Assembly: GCA_029959085.1 (NCBI GenBank)
Contig: JARWIR010000016.1
Location: 4,633,441-4,697,440, forward strand
Origin: Nemophila menziesii
Taxonomy: Eukaryota > Streptophyta > Magnoliopsida > Boraginales > Hydrophyllaceae
Length of the DNA stretch: 64,000 nucleotides
Direction: 5' to 3'
The translations under genes and the position numbers were made by a program. A model generated the notes under the pieces. The model made no database searches, was not told the DNA's origin, and saw nothing but the letters and a program-made list of their open reading frames with translations. Positions 45,824 through 59,340 of this stretch are shown one piece after another. Each line of letters begins with the position of its first letter. Position 1 is the first letter of the stretch.

Positions 45824-47361
45824 AATCTCACTATGAGCGAGAAGGAAACTGATTTAGCTGAGAATCACTAGGAACAAACACAGGAAGCTGACCACCTCTC
45901 TGTGATCTCCCTTGCTGATAATAACTTAACGTGGAACTGTTATTTCTCTGTGAACCTGTAGCATGTGAGTTTTCATTTCTCAGTCCTCTAGTTATCTGTT
46001 CATTTCCAATAGGACCCCCGAATAATATAGATTGACCCGTGTAAGTAACCTCTGTTCCAGAACTCACATTCCTAGTATTAGCTGTAGAAACAAACCTCCC
46101 AGCTTCATTATCCCAATATACAGAAGACCTTGAGTTATTTTTCTTCGGTGATTGATTTGCTGAAGGGCTAAGATGATCTCTATTCAATGGAGGGCTAAGA
46201 TGAGTTGCTAACGGACTACTTACACGACTAATACTGGGCCAGATGATTCAACTTCTTCTCTACTAGCACGACTAGGAGGATACGGACTCTTGGATCTTCC
46301 ACGATTAGTACTACCTGCCGGACTACTTACACCACTCGATAATTGATCAGCCTCGTGTAAATGAGGTCTCGCACTAATCAGACGGAGTACAGAAGATGAA
46401 GCTCTACATTGCTTCGTAAGTATCAAGTTTTGCAAGCTTCCAAGCACTGATTTTAACGTTATCCTCTTCGGGTAGCGAATCAGGATCGTAGATGGTAAAC
46501 GCCCTGGCTCGAAATGAGGAATTATTTCAACCTATAAATAAATATCAGATACTTGATTTTTGTGTCAGATTTATTATTATTTAATTTTATTTGTTTTAAT
46601 AGTACCTGATGGCAAGGGAGGATCTGCTTATGGCCTAGGGGGGCTCAAGCCTTTCTAAACCCGTAAATTTTATGATATACAAGTGTAATTTTTGCCCAAA
46701 AATAATTAGCTTCTCAATGAACATTTATATCATATACTCTTGCTTTAAAATACACATAAAATGTCATAGATTAGTGGATGCTATGTTTGGTTTTTAAGAT
46801 TTAGAACAGAGGTTGGTATTTGAAATATAACAATTGTTTTATTTTTATTTTTAAATAGATTTACAATAGAAACATCTTATATTTTGCATAACTATTTAAT
46901 AAAACTTAATAACTGACTTTCCTTTAGTCTTATATTTTAATACTCAATTTTTTTTAATTTAATATACTAAACTTAAGTCATAACTTTGTCAAGTTTCACC
47001 GACTTATAAGAATATTATAATTCATTATATTAGTCTTTGTTTAAAATTTTATACTAGCATTGATTTTATACATTGTTTAATAAAATTATAATTACCTATT
47101 TAGATACTTTAAACATGAATATAACATTATAAAATATTAATAAAATTTTAGTGATATTATGTAAAATAGGTGTGATGGTGTTTTTTCTTCCAAAATGTAG
47201 CGTTAATGGTGTTATTTTACATCATTTTTAGGTAAATTCTAACTTCTAAGTTCATTTTATTTGAACGAACAAGAATTACAATAATGTTGCATGTGCATAT
47301 CAATATTTTGACATTAGTAATTATAAATTTATGTTTGTTATATTTACCTTAAAAAAGTGGA

Positions 47362-47942
47362 ATGGTTCTAAAAGGCGCTAGGCGGTACTAGGGCGGTCGA
47401 CCACCTTCGAGCGCCTAGATGGTTAGGCGGCCTATTAATCGGAATTTAGGCGGTCTTTGCCTAGGCGGTTTTTCTATTAATTTATATTAAATATATATGA
47501 CTAATATAATAATCTAAATAGCATTTACATCTTCATATATTTAAAGTAAATCAATTTAACATAAATATCATATATTTTATAATAAAATAATAACAATTCA
47601 TTATTATTCAACTAAAAATGTCAAATTCAAGAATTCTAGACTTGAAATTTAAAAAATCCTACATTCTTAATTTTCTCGCGCGTTCAAACTCTAACCTAAG
47701 TACTTTTTCTTTATATTTTTCTTATGTGTTGGGTTGGATTAGATTGGATTACTTATTTATGGGCTAGCATGCTAGGTAGTGTTCACGTTAGGCAACCCAT
47801 TAATCTGATTGGGTAGTTTATTAATTAGATTATGCGTAGCCGAACATTCGAGCCACCTTCGAGAGAAATTTTAGGCGGATCGCACCTTGGAACGCGTAAG
47901 CGGAGCGCCTAGTCGGCTAGGCGGCCTTGTTTTAGAACACTG
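47362..47942. mobile_element. Nested GGCGCCTAGG-type element (hAT-like), unit 2
   Basis: About 580 bp starting tggttctaaaaggcgctagg and ending ggcggccttgttttagaaca-ctg. The ends are inverted copies (GTTCTAAAA...GGCG..AGGCGG) of a kind common in plant hAT-like non-autonomous elements with CAGTGTTCTAAAA termini. The left terminus is degraded and I could not find an 8-bp target duplication. Confidence 0.6.
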
Positions 47943-48015
47943 TCGATAATCCTGAACCTCCATATATATATCAACCCCCCCCCCCCTCTCATTTTATCTT
48001 TTGGATCCGACCCTG

Positions 48016-48505
48016 ACTGCAAGGGCATAGGCAAAGAAGCTACAAGAAAATTCATAGAGAATGGAGCTAAAGTGGTAATAGCAAAGGAAGATCTTGGTGA
48101 AGTTCTTTGCTAAAGTGGTAATAGCAAAGAACTTGGACCAAACGCTTCTTTCATTGCATGTGATGTCACAAAAGAAATTAAAGTCTCCAACGCTGTCGAT
48201 TTCATGATCTCTAATCACGGTCAACTCGATATTTTGTACAACAATGCCGGGATTTTATGTCATACTCTACCAAGCATAGTTGATCTTGATCTCAAAACGT
48301 TTGATAGTGTCATGGCGATAAATGTTCGAGGTGTTATGGCAGGGATCAAACACGCATCACGAGTGACGATCCCTCGACAAACTGGCGTGATATGGTGCAC
48401 TTCAAGTGTCACAGGTATAATAGGTGGCCTAGCACAACATACTTATTCCATATCTGAGGCAAGTGTGATAAGAATTGTGAAAGCCTGGCATCTGAGCTTT
48501 CCAAG
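48016..48505 (+). pseudogene. Captured SDR fragment (unit 2)
   Basis: Copy of 17498-17988 with KGIGKEATRKFIENGAK, the same templated duplication with TAA, LGPNASFIACDVTKE, LYNNAGI and YSISE in place of YxxxK. A 1-bp deletion (agcctggc against agccttggc) additionally shifts the frame near the right end. Confidence 0.88.
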
Positions 48506-49925
48506 CAGGGGCGGATCCCTATAAGGCCTAGGGGTCTCAAGCCCCCTGAACTCGTAAATTTTAGAATACGTAAATGTAATTTTATATATCCCGGAAAAAT
48601 AATTAGTTTTCTTTGAACATTTATGTAAAATATGCATGCTTAAAGAACATAAAAACCATTTTGGCTTAGTGGTTTAGTATTTTTATCATTTTTCTCAAAT
48701 ACGCATATAATAAAAAATCATTTCAAATAAGAACAAAAAAATTAATATTATTCATATATTTTATTTTTTAAAGAAAAAAGTCCTTATTAGTTATAAATTT
48801 GTCAATTTTCAGAAATACGATTTATTAAATATTGTAATTTTTGTATACAAGTCTCGGTTTTTATGTTTGAGAATATTAATACTTAGTAATTTATTATTTA
48901 CGTTACTTCAATAAAATTATAATGTGTAATTTTTGTAGATTGTATTCCTCATATTTATAAATTAGAATTTTAATATAACATATGCTATATTAATATAATA
49001 CTAATAATACTATATAAATTAAGTATAATGGTGTTAGATTTACAAATTTTCTTGGATAAATACTAAAATCTAAGTTAATCAATTAAAGAGGCGACAAACA
49101 TAATAGTGTTAGATTCTCGTATTTGTATTTTGACATTGATAGTTATATATATTTATGTATCATATTTGTATCTTAAAAAATATCAAGAAACATATATTTC
49201 CAAGCTTCCATATATTTCAAGCCCCTATCTTAGTTTCTGGTCGTCCTTGTCTAATGGTCCATTAAAATTCGTGGTGAAGTACACCAAGGACCTTTATGTT
49301 GTAACCCTATACCAATTGAGCTTCATCCACTTATAGCGGTTACAGCAGAGCTTCTGGGTGATGAAGGTAAACTTAATTGATCATCTCCGTCTAAAGAGGG
49401 TCAGAAGGTTCGCTTTGGCTTCTTATAGTTACTACATATTCGTAAGTTATAATTCCCTTTATAATTAAAATTATATGGAAGAAAAATAGTTCTCCTAAAG
49501 GTACAGTAGCGAGAAAGGAAACCGATGTACATACGGTCTGAGGGAAAAGAAAATGGAGCAAATGTTAATGGATATAATAAGTGTATGTGTTGTTAGAAAA
49601 TGGAGAATATATACCACTATAGTAGCAAATGGTGGGAGAGAAAATCCATCTCCAAGTCTTTGAGTGATTAAGTGATCCGTCGATTTTTTATTCATAAAGC
49701 AACGGACAAGGACAAAAATGCCTATCCCACATTCAAAAACAAGCCACCGGAAAAAAAAACTTAGGTTAGAAAACGCTTACTAGGTAATATAAATATCAAT
49801 AAAGCTTTACCCAGACAAGGCTTACAGCCATTAGGCACACGAAAGTGATGTAGTTTTTTTCTTACCACACATAACCACTGTAAGAATAAAAAATGCAATA
49901 AGTACTCACATACTATTCTTGGACT

Positions 49926-49932
49926 TACCGGA
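49926..49932. other. Empty target site of the Tourist-like element
   Basis: Reads ggacttaccgg with one TTA. This is the pre-insertion form of 19407-20173. Confidence 0.85.
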
Positions 49933-50557
49933 CATTGATGATCCATCAACACATTTATCGCAACTTCTGCAATGTTTGCTATACTTTCGTACCTAAAAAG
50001 ATAAAAAAAACTCAGAAAATATCTTTCATATGGTCCGATTTCATAAAACAAGCTTTTCATACCTCGACATTACATAAAGTGCAAAACAGGCATCCTCATC
50101 TCCGTTTTGTTGTTGATCTAAATAATCTTCATCTTTTCGGCAATCTTCTATTACAAAGCAACCACAAAAAATGGCCCCCCACTTTTGAACAGAAACTTGA
50201 ACCATATCTTGTAGATTTTTCTCCATTATTTAGCCTATTTCCCCAGGCTCTGCATTGGAAGATAATGAAATACAACTAAATTAGTAATACAAGATGCACA
50301 AAACAACCTAGTTATGAGTTAACTTTAATCACTTTTTAACATTTGATTCATTGGAAGACCAACTTACTTACCAAGAAATTGTATTATATTATGTGACTTG
50401 TCAGGCTCAATGAGAATACCATGGTCATGATCAGCAGGATCAATAGCTGTGCATCTCGCATGAAGTATCAATACACATAGTGCCTGAAAATTAGACATTG
50501 CAGACAATGAGTGTAAAGAAAGAGAATTGAGGAAGCCATTAAATAGTTTCAAGAATT

Positions 50558-50800
50558 GCAGCTAAGTAGAGAGAAGAAGAAGAAGAGAAAGACGGAGCAA
50601 GAATAGAAGAGATTTTCTTATTACTTTGATAGAACGAGTACAATGTATATACAGATTCTACTAACGGCTACTAATAACAACAGATGTAATCTAACTAATT
50701 CTGTTACAACTATTTATTTATTACACATTGGTCCTTCAAGTTGTTTTGTTGTAATTTTATCTATCTTCTTCTTTTCTAACTCTGTGTTTGTATTCCAAGA
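50558..50800 (-). repeat. Probable 3' LTR of Copia element 2 (unit 2)
   Basis: Copy of 20803-21043. The adjacent purine tract, read on the minus strand, holds a run of 15 G (C15 at 50802-50816 on the plus strand), where unit 1 has GGTGGGG. Confidence 0.6.
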
Positions 50801-51211
50801 TCCCCCCCCCCCCCCCACAAGTGGAACATGTATGTTAATAATGTTCAACTTGGAGATGTTGTTGTAAAAAGGTAAAGAACCTAGAGGCTTGGTGAACATG
50901 TCAGCAAGCTGAAGGGAAGAAGGAATATGGAACAATTTATGACTCCATTCTGCAGCTTTTCTCAAGTTATCTTGCAATCAATGTCGACGTGTTTTGTTCT
51001 CTCGTGTTGAACAAGATTCGTAGACATTGCAATTGCAGACTTGCTATCTGAATAAACAAGTGCAGGAAAAGAGTAATGTAGACCATAGTCGTGTAAAGCA
51101 TACAAAATCCACTGAATTTCACAAGTTGTAGCAGCTAATGCTCTATACTCTGCTTCAGCTGATGACTTGCTAATGGTGGATTGCTTTTTACTCTTCCAAG
51201 AAATGAGAGAA

Positions 51212-52285
51212 TCAGAAGCCTGTAATGCTGCGTAGTGTATCAAGGCATCCAGCCCAGTCACAAAACGCTTTGATTTTGACTTCAGATGATGAAGAAAAGA
51301 AGATTCCTTGGCCTGGAGTAACATTGATATATCTTAGAACACGTTGAGCAGCATTCCAATGATCAATTGTTGGTTTAGAGAGAAATTGGCTTAGGCAATT
51401 GACTGAGTAAAATAGATCAAGCCGTGTAATTGTCAAGTAAAGAAGTCTACCAATTAAACGACAATATGAAGAAGGATTATCCATTAAATTTGCATCATCT
51501 TGTCGTAATTTTTGAGTTGATTCCATAGGAAATGCAACTGGTTTAGCATTAACAAGCCCACACTCATCAAGAATGTCAAGTGCATACTTGCGCTGACAAA
51601 GTGATATACCACGTTTATTCCTAGCAACTTCAATTCCCAGAAAATATTTAAGCTCACCTAAATCTTTTATAGTGAATGAATCATGTAAAAAAGTCTTGAG
51701 TCTTTGAATTTCATCAACCGAGTTGCTGGTAAGGATAATGTCATCAACATATATTAACAAAGCAATGAAAGATGAAGAATCATGCTTGATGAATAAGCTA
51801 ACATCACTATCCGAGTGTTTATAGCCATAAGAGATTAAGGCATTATATAGCTTAGAGAACCATTGTCTGGATGCTTGTTTAAGCCCATGTAAGCTCTTGA
51901 TTAACTTGCACACAGTGTTAGGAGGAGCTTCAAGACCATGAGGAATAGTCATATAAACATCTTCATTTAGTTCACCATGTAAAAATTCATTATTGACATC
52001 CAACTGATGTAAATTCCAATTATGAATAGAGGCAAGAGCAACAACAAGTCTGATTGAAACAATTTTAGCAACTGGAGAGAATGTATCAAAGAAGTCTAAC
52101 CCCTCTAGTTGGTTGTATCCTTTTGCAACAAGTCGAGCTTTGTGCCTTTCTAGAGTTCCATCATCTTTATATTTAAGTTTGAAAACCCATTTACAGCCTA
52201 TAGGAGAAACATCAGTAGGTAAGGGAACAATTTTCCAAGTATTATTGGCTTGAAGAGAAGATAATTCATGTTGAATGGCTAACAT
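51212..52285 (-). pseudogene. Copia reverse transcriptase, 357 codons (unit 2)
   Basis: The same length and break as the unit 1 copy. YVDD is kept (LLIYVDDIILTS), but unit 2 has QLDVNNEFLHG (Ala to Glu next to the catalytic Asp motif) and SLHGLKQ (Tyr to His), both at normally invariant sites. This shows decay without selection. Confidence 0.92.
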
Positions 52286-53130
52286 CCAATCCGGGGATTT
52301 AGAGGCTTGTTTATATGTTTAGGTTCAATGTTGGTGGATATAGATGATATCAAATATGTATAAGAAGATGAGAGTCTGTCAGTGCTTAAAAATTCAGTTA
52401 TAGGATATGTGGACTGAGATGTAGAATTGGTATTAGCTGATGAATTACATAGTGATGTAGAAGGGTATATGTAGTCTTTGAGATATGTAGGAGGATGTCT
52501 GTTTCTTGTAGGTCTGGAGGGTGGATTATCTGTAGTATGTTGGTTAGGAGCACAAGAAGTGGAGTGGGTAGAATCAAATAAGGTTGATGAAGATTTAGGT
52601 AAGGGGTCTGAATAAGAGGTAGATGAAGGTGGAAAGAGTAAGGTATGTATTTGAGTAGGTGGGGTAATGTTAGAAAATAGAAATACATCTTCATGAAATA
52701 TAACATTTCTGGAGATTAAAATGGTGTTGTTTGAGAGATCAAGAAGCTTGTATCCTTTGGTGGCAATTGGATAACTAAGAAAGATGCACTTTGTAGACCT
52801 TGGATCAAATTTTGATCTATTATTTAGCAATGTAGAAGCATAACATAGACAATCAAAAACTCGTAAATGATTGAGATTTGGAGGCTTAGTATATAGAATT
52901 TGGTAAGGAGAAAGGTTATTTAAAAGGGGTGTAGGAAGTCTATTGATCAGATAAGCAGCTATAAGAATGGATTCAGACCAGAACTGGAGAGGAAAATTGG
53001 CTTGAAACATCAAATCTCTAGCAGTAGTGAGTAAGTGTTGGTGCTTTCTTTCCACCAAGCCATTCTGGTGAGGAGTTTCTACACAGCTTGTTTGGTGAAT
53101 TATGCCCTTTTCAGAATAAAACTGTAATAA
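52279..53130 (-). pseudogene. Copia integrase C-terminal part and linker (unit 2)
   Basis: An open frame to about 53130, with [19 protein letters not shown] (end of the integrase core), [68 protein letters not shown] and a Ser/Thr/Pro-rich linker. The catalytic DDE residues would lie upstream: the two aspartates are gone, and only the C-terminal side of the core remains. In unit 1 the upstream 165 bp are deleted. Confidence 0.88.
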
Positions 53131-53139
53131 GGTGAATTC

Positions 53140-53620
53140 GGCTTAAATAATAAACTTACCTTCTGAAATCATAGAATAAAAATACTACTATCTTATCAAT
53201 TGTATATTTCTTTTACTTTTTCTCCCAACAGGTAAATTAAGGTTATAATATATGAGCATATCGGTTATCCACAAATTCCTTGGGTATCTAGTGTCCTCTT
53301 TAATCAAACTTCTCCTGATGTTTGACTTATATGTACGAGTTTGGATGATACGTGGTCTTCCATCCCTTTTTGTTGAGCTTTTCTTCTAATGAGGTTTGAT
53401 TGGGCGAAACTAGTGTTATTGGAGGTACAGTCTTGCTATTTTGATATATTTATAAAGCTCTTCGACATCTTACAATCTTCCTTGTGCTCTTCGCTTGTCT
53501 GTTGCTTATATTTTCTTCATTTTACCTTCTTGTTATGATTTGTCTTTCAACCATCAATCTAAATAATCCTTGGGCTAAAACCCTTGTTTTCTTATTTACC
53601 ATGAAAGGTGAATATGTTGT
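53140..53620. other. Flank segment retained in unit 2, deleted in unit 1
   Basis: Homologous to 28616-29115 and 58840-59350, with a 28-bp deletion near 53510. No coding motif. In unit 1 this segment and the end of the integrase are missing because of a 645-bp deletion. Confidence 0.6.
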
Positions 53621-55864
53621 CATATGTGGTTGCATGGTTTACTAAAATAAGTTGGATTAGTATATGTTCTAGTCCAAATATATTTTCTAATAGTCACATT
53701 GTTATTTGGTAAAGTTCAAATATTATATCTCATGAATGAACTAAACGTACTGATGTAAATTTTAATGTTGTCAAGAGATGGTTTTCTGATGGTAGAATTA
53801 GAGCTTGGTTGAGACTATTTTGTAAAAGCACTTAAAATGCTTCCAAATTTTGAAAAGTGATTTGAACCCTTAAAAGTACTTTTAAAAAACACATGATTTA
53901 AGATTTCAAGATATTTTTAAATATTTATGAAAAATGTTTTAATTTTTATTAAAAAAAATATTTTTAACTATTAATTTTTATTAATACACATACCCTATGT
54001 TTTAAATTTTTAACGATAACTAACTATTTAATCTAATTACAGGTATTTTTATTGGATGAAAGTCTTACCCACAGAGATAATCCTTCTGATATAGATAATA
54101 AAGTTAACATCAAAGTTAAACATTACTCAGTAGAACGGTATCGTTTTGTTGATTGTTTTATTGACGTGGTTTCATCTCAACTCTTGATAACAAAACCAAA
54201 TGAACGGGTTGAATTGAAAACCTAGAAATGACATATAAATATTCCTCTTTCCTAGTATTCTTCATTTTATATCGTCCTTTTCAAAATACTCTTTTATATA
54301 CGGCGATTTTGGATTTTGATATTCTAACACATTTTTTCAGTAAATTCTTTATGCATTGTTCATGGAACTTTGTAACCTTTCTCATATGTTAGCTACTCTT
54401 ATCAAAATTGGATTAAAAGTAGTCAATTTATTGATAAATATAGGTAAATCTTATATCTTATTACTTTAGTACAATCTTTAATCTTTTATATTTCTTATTT
54501 TTTAAGATTATTATTTGTCTGGTTTTTGTCTTTATTTAAAATCAAATCAACCTTTAATTTTTGTGAATTACTCTTATTTTATTAATAATAGTTAATTTGT
54601 TTTGGTTTTAATCTTTGAGTCACCTTTTATTTGTTTTTGAACTTTTTTTTTATAAAAAGATTCTAATTACTTGAAGTATCAGCGATTATAATCAAAATAG
54701 TCAATATATTTTTTTTTGTATTTATGCATTTATAAAGATCTATTTATTTATTAAGCAGAAGAAAAAAAGATCGTTGGTCATGACATTTCATCAAAGAATA
54801 ACTATATAAATGTTCTGGTAAGTCTTGCTTCTTCTAATAATCATAGACCTGTGTTTTGTAATAATTGACTCGATGTATAAACCACTCTTGTTTATTGTAT
54901 TTCCAATTAGCCATGTGTTCTATTTAATCTTTGTGTTGTAGATAATTCGAGTGAGAATGTGCAAATTCAAAAGTCTCCATCCTCTGGGTCTGATATACTT
55001 CAGTTCAGGTAAAAGTTAATAACACTAAATTTGTACAGAATGATATGGATATGAATCCTGAACTATTTATATTCATATTTTTATACTGATTTTGAATGCT
55101 GGAAAAATTGCAGGCAAATGGTGATGGGAAGAGCTATGCAAAGCCCTCATCGCAGATCTCTTAGTCAAAAGACAACCAAAACCAATTGGATCATATCCCA
55201 AGTTACCAAGGTAGTCCTTTTCTTTGTTTTGTAACTTTATTGTTTTATTCTACCCGTGTTACCGTGTTATTATTCTATTTTTATCTTTTCTCTGATGATT
55301 ATTTGTGCAGGAAGAAAAAGGTTGTTGGATGTGGAAGAAAATAATAGGATGAGGATAAAGGCAAGCCTCTGTAAAGGTAAGTTTGTGACTAAGTTGTGTT
55401 AGTTTTATAAGGCTTTTATTGGACTGGATTTTTATTTTTAGTGATCGGGCATGCATTTTTTTTTCTTTATTAAGTCAAGTTTGTTCATTAGCATTTACTA
55501 TGGTTCAGAGGATGAACTATAACTACAAGTTTGTTAGTTTTATTAAAAATAAAACTATTGTTGGTTCAATTATTAGAATAGAAAATTTAGACCTGCAAGG
55601 ACACAAATTAGGTTAGGCTGATTTGTAGGTTTTAGTACTCTATAGTCATATTCATCTCATATTTAGCTTGGAACTAATATTAAAGTCTTCTACCCCAATA
55701 AATGGCCAAACTATTTATATTTGACACTTTGTATCCTTAATGTTGAAAAGTCACAAAGTGAGTTAAAATCTTGTACGATTTATATCTACTATCATTTTTT
55801 GTAAAATCGGTTAAATAATTATGTTGAGAGACGGAAAAAACTCCTAAACATTGGTTCGCAACAC

Positions 55865-56422
55865 TAGGGTAGAGCATTTACCGAACCATCCTGTATAAAA
55901 AAACGAACCTGAGTCACCCCAGGCCAAGTTAGTCTATCCCGGGCAAAGAATCCAAGCTTATACCGGATAAAAAAATATAATGAGCAAAACCAAACATTAT
56001 GGATCGGATTAGTATTTTTAAATTATGTCGGGTTGGACCCAGCCAACCCAGTTTCTTTTAATTATTTTATTCTTCCTATTTCATATAGAATATCACAACT
56101 ACAATTTCCAAATGCGTATCACACTTCACTTCATACTTTGCCAAATGCTTATTGCTATACAGTATGCTTTCATATTAGTGTATACTTCATTACACAATAG
56201 CTGTTATACACTTCGTACTTTCATAATTTATTAAAAAAAAATTTAAATCCAAACAAACCCGAGGCAACCTGGTGTGTAACCCGAGTCAACCTGGTAATTT
56301 GAACTCGAACGGGTTGAGTAAAAAAATTCGGGTTGGTTTTTTCAAACCCCAGCCTGGAATGTTACAATTTAAGTTTAGCAAAAATCTAAACCTGGTGCTA
56401 ACCCGGGATATCTTCTACCATA
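55865..56422. mobile_element. hAT-type non-autonomous element (unit 2)
   Basis: Copy of 25641-26201 with the same CGCAACAC duplications at 55857-55864 and 56423-56430. Confidence 0.85.
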
Positions 56423-56612
56423 CGCAACACACCCCTTGTGGGTCCCATAGTGGGGCCAAGTGGTCCGCATGTGAGATTTTATTCCTTTAAAAGATGGTGG
56501 CAAAATAAACTTAAAATCGAAAAATAAATTTAATAAGTGGAGAAAGATTTTACGTGCTTTGTTTTCTTTATTACAACTGACTTATTGAAAGTCTTTTTGT
56601 GCGAGAGTGCAG

Positions 56613-57096
56613 GAATTGAAACACAAATAGAATATAAAATCTAGGTAGAATATAATCCCATGGAAGACCTAAACGATGATTCCAACAGTAATAGCTGGCC
56701 TATAATAAACAAGTTTCGTGCGACAAGAAATAGCACAAGAAATTTCAGCAAATCTAGATCTATTGGTTTTCTTTCTCGGACATTAAATGAAAGAGGAGAT
56801 GTAAGTTTAATTTTTTCCTTTTTTTTGGAAGTTAAAATATAATATTTTTTCCTTTTCTTTTGCTTTTTTATGGTGTAGAATTTGGAGATACCTGTCGTGA
56901 GTTACAGAAGAACAGGGCAATATATGGAATTAGATACAAGTGTTCAAGATTTGGCTTCAGCTAAATATAATCTAAAAGCATTTAAGAAATTTTCTCCATT
57001 TGATAAATACCTAATAGGTCAAAAATAGGAGATTTAAAGGAGAAAATACTGGGACACAAATATATATTTGGAATTTAGATGAATTTTTCTGTGAAG
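56613..57096 (+). pseudogene. DUF863-like start fused to MORC ATPase exons (D6)
   Basis: Exons 56613-56800 and 56879-57096 copy 26392-26579 and 26659-26876, with the same ATT in place of ATG and the same TAG stops. One difference in exon 1 reads LNERGD instead of LNEGGD. Confidence 0.7.
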
Positions 57097-57697
57097 GTAG
57101 TTAAAATTTCTTGTTTCTTAAAATCTTTATTGCTTTCTTATCTATTTAGTCTATTATAAATTGGCATATTGAGTCTGAGAACATTTCTATGTATTTGGTG
57201 AAGTGAGATTTAAGTTCAAACTATGTTGTGCAGTCTAGCTTTTGTTGAGGACCAAATGACTAATTTCCATTACTTTACATAAAAAAGGTTGTTGGACATT
57301 GCATTTCAGCAAAGGAGAACATTATGTTTAACTAAATTGGTAAGTCTTACCATGACATGTATTTGAACTATAATTAGGAATATACTAATTTCTTATTGGC
57401 TTATTATTTTACAGAAAGGAAGGATTAAACACCAGTTATTTGCTGGAGGAGTTGGATGATCGTGATCACAGGCACTTATTTCTACTTATTCATAAAAATT
57501 CCGTGGAATCTATTTTATTGAACATTCAATGCATTAAACAGTAGTTTTAGCAGTGTAACTTGAATTTGCAAACGAACAAAGTTGTGTTGTTTTCACGAGG
57601 CTTTATGTTGTTACAGTCTACCTATATTGAAATATCTATTATGTTTTCCTATTTGGTGTTGTAAATGTTCTTTTAACTCTTAAATGAATGAAGATTG

Positions 57698-58438
57698 ATA
57701 CTACATGAAGGAAGTCGAGACCGTACATGGTTAAGATCCCTAGTTCAACATATTCGAGAGACGTGTGAGTTGGCCTCAATAATATTGCTTGTATCACACG
57801 AGTTCAAAATGGATACATCAAATGCGACAGAATGAAACATATTTTACTAAAGTTTTTTTTTACACACACGAGCTACAGAAAAAATGGGATATTGACATTC
57901 GATAGATACAATTATGTAACAATTTTGCACATTTATTTACGAAATCATTGCCAACAACAACACTAAAAAATTTGTTCCAAAATATTGGAATGCGATGACT
58001 AAGAGATCTCTTGTCACTATCAGAGGGAGCATGAACAAGACACTGTACTCTTTTTCCTTTGTACAAGTTCTTATCCCATTGGGGTTTTATTTGCATGGTT
58101 TTAATGAGTCAATAATATTAAGATAATTAGTTCTATGGATATGTACTCTTTTTCCTCATCCAAGTTTTTATCTCATAGGGTTTTTTTTTACAAGGTTTTA
58201 ATGAGGCATATCTTATAAGGAACAAACATCCAAGGGGAGTATTGTAAATAATTAGTGGTTGTCCTTTGAATCTTTGACCTTTCACTTTACCATCTGGGTG
58301 AAATTAGTGTATACTATGAAGGTTCATATATATACTATAAATATATTACCTTCATTTCTTTGTATTGGACACAAGTTAGAATAATAGAAATTAGCTTACA
58401 CTTTACTCTTTTTGTTTTTCTTATTTCAGTTTATAACA
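57698..58438 (+). mobile_element. Ty1/copia element 3, 3' end plus LTR (unit 2)
   Basis: Copy of 27478-28217. The pol end with polypurine tract AAGGGGAG precedes an LTR at 58243-58438 (TG...CA, 196 bp). Stops are throughout. Confidence 0.75.
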
Positions 58439-59340
58439 AAATGGATATTCTATGGATTTTTAGATCTCTCTCATTCCATCTTTATGGGGGACTTACCGTA
58501 TAATATGAAGAGTTACATGTCTTGTATAAATATATGACCTTCATATCATTGTATTTTAAACAACTTGAAAAGAAAAATAATAATTTTCTAAATATGTTAG
58601 CTTTACAATAGCTTCTTGATATTAGATTCTTAACATGTTATCAGCATGAGATCTAAAAAACTGAGTGTTAAGCAATTTTTGGGAATGGTTCATCTGTATT
58701 TTTGTACGAGATGGACGTTCTACTTATTATTAAATATTCATCATGTTATATCCTTATAGACTTATGTATTTACACCTATATATGTATGTCTTTAGATATA
58801 ATATCGTATTACATTGTATACTAATATATAATATTATCGGCTTAAATAATAAACTTACCTTATGAAATCATAGAATAAAAATACTACTATCTTATCAATT
58901 GTATATTTCTTTTACTTTTTCTCCCAACAGGTAAATTAAGGTTATAATATATAAGCATATCGGTTATCCACAAATTCCTTGGGTATCTGGTGTCCTCTTT
59001 AATCAAACTTCTCCTGATGTTTGACTTATATGTACGAGTTTGGATGATACGTGGTCTTCCATCCCTTTTTGCTGAGCTTTTCTTCTAATGAGGTTTGATT
59101 GGGCGAAACTATTGTTATTGGAGGTACAGTCTTGCTATTTTGATATATTTATAAAGCTCTTCGGCATCTTACAATCTTCCTTGTGCTCTTCGCTTGTCTG
59201 TTGCTTATATTTTCAGAGGTTCGATGGGCAGACAAGATTCTTCTTCATTTTACCTTCTTGTTATGATTTGTCTTTCAACCATCAATCTAAATAATCCTTG
59301 GGCTAAAATCCTTGTTTTCTTATTTACCATGAAAGGTGAA
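58439..59340. other. LTR-like remnant and unassigned sequence (unit 2)
   Basis: Copy of 28218-29115, with the ttatcagcatgag motif near 58640. Nothing else recognised. Confidence 0.35.

Larger units (their letters stand above)
46605..49257. mobile_element. Composite hAT-like element with SDR fragment and nested insert (unit 2)
   Basis: The outer ends are at 46613 and 49249, with the same degraded target duplication (46605-46612 CCTGATGG, 49250-49257 TCTAATGG). The left half (46613-48015) contains a nested element at about 47362-47942. The right half is 48506-49249. The left half retains ttatatttaccttaaaaaag and catatatatatcaa, which align with the right half but are missing in unit 1. Unit 1 therefore carries a deletion here, and lack of the insertion alone does not explain the difference. 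Confidence 0.8.
45831..50483 (-). pseudogene. DHHC-type protein S-acyltransferase pseudogene (unit 2)
   Basis: Copy of 15948-20728 with the same exon order and the same shared lesions (ruined DHHC motif, missing NN, frameshifts, composite transposon). It lacks the Tourist-like insertion, so the intron after CVDG begins with a normal GTAAGTCC. Differences from unit 1 include RLGDGFSLPPF, where unit 1 has RL-stop-DGFSRPPF: this copy keeps the glycine codon but has lost the arginine. The C-terminal exon (TYTGQSILFGGP, QLPVFVP, end FPSRS) is open at 46187-45831. Confidence 0.88.
50801..53137 (-). mobile_element. Truncated Ty1/copia pol region, element 2 (unit 2)
   Basis: Copy of 21044-23205 that extends further into integrase. 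It ends near 53137, where it joins sequence homologous to 28616 (cggcttaaataataaac). It contains the integrase C-terminal part, linker, RT, RNase H and polyprotein end. The same small deletion after RSITGF shifts RT against RNase H. Confidence 0.92.
53621..57697 (+). repeat. Module copy D6 (unit 2)
   Basis: Counterpart of 23206-27477 without the 179-bp MITE. It has a promoter block (TATA near 54234), leader exons, a hAT element, MORC exons and tail exons. The small-ORF start is lost: the region reads catcaaagaataactatataaatg in place of catcaaatatgaactataaatg. Confidence 0.85.
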
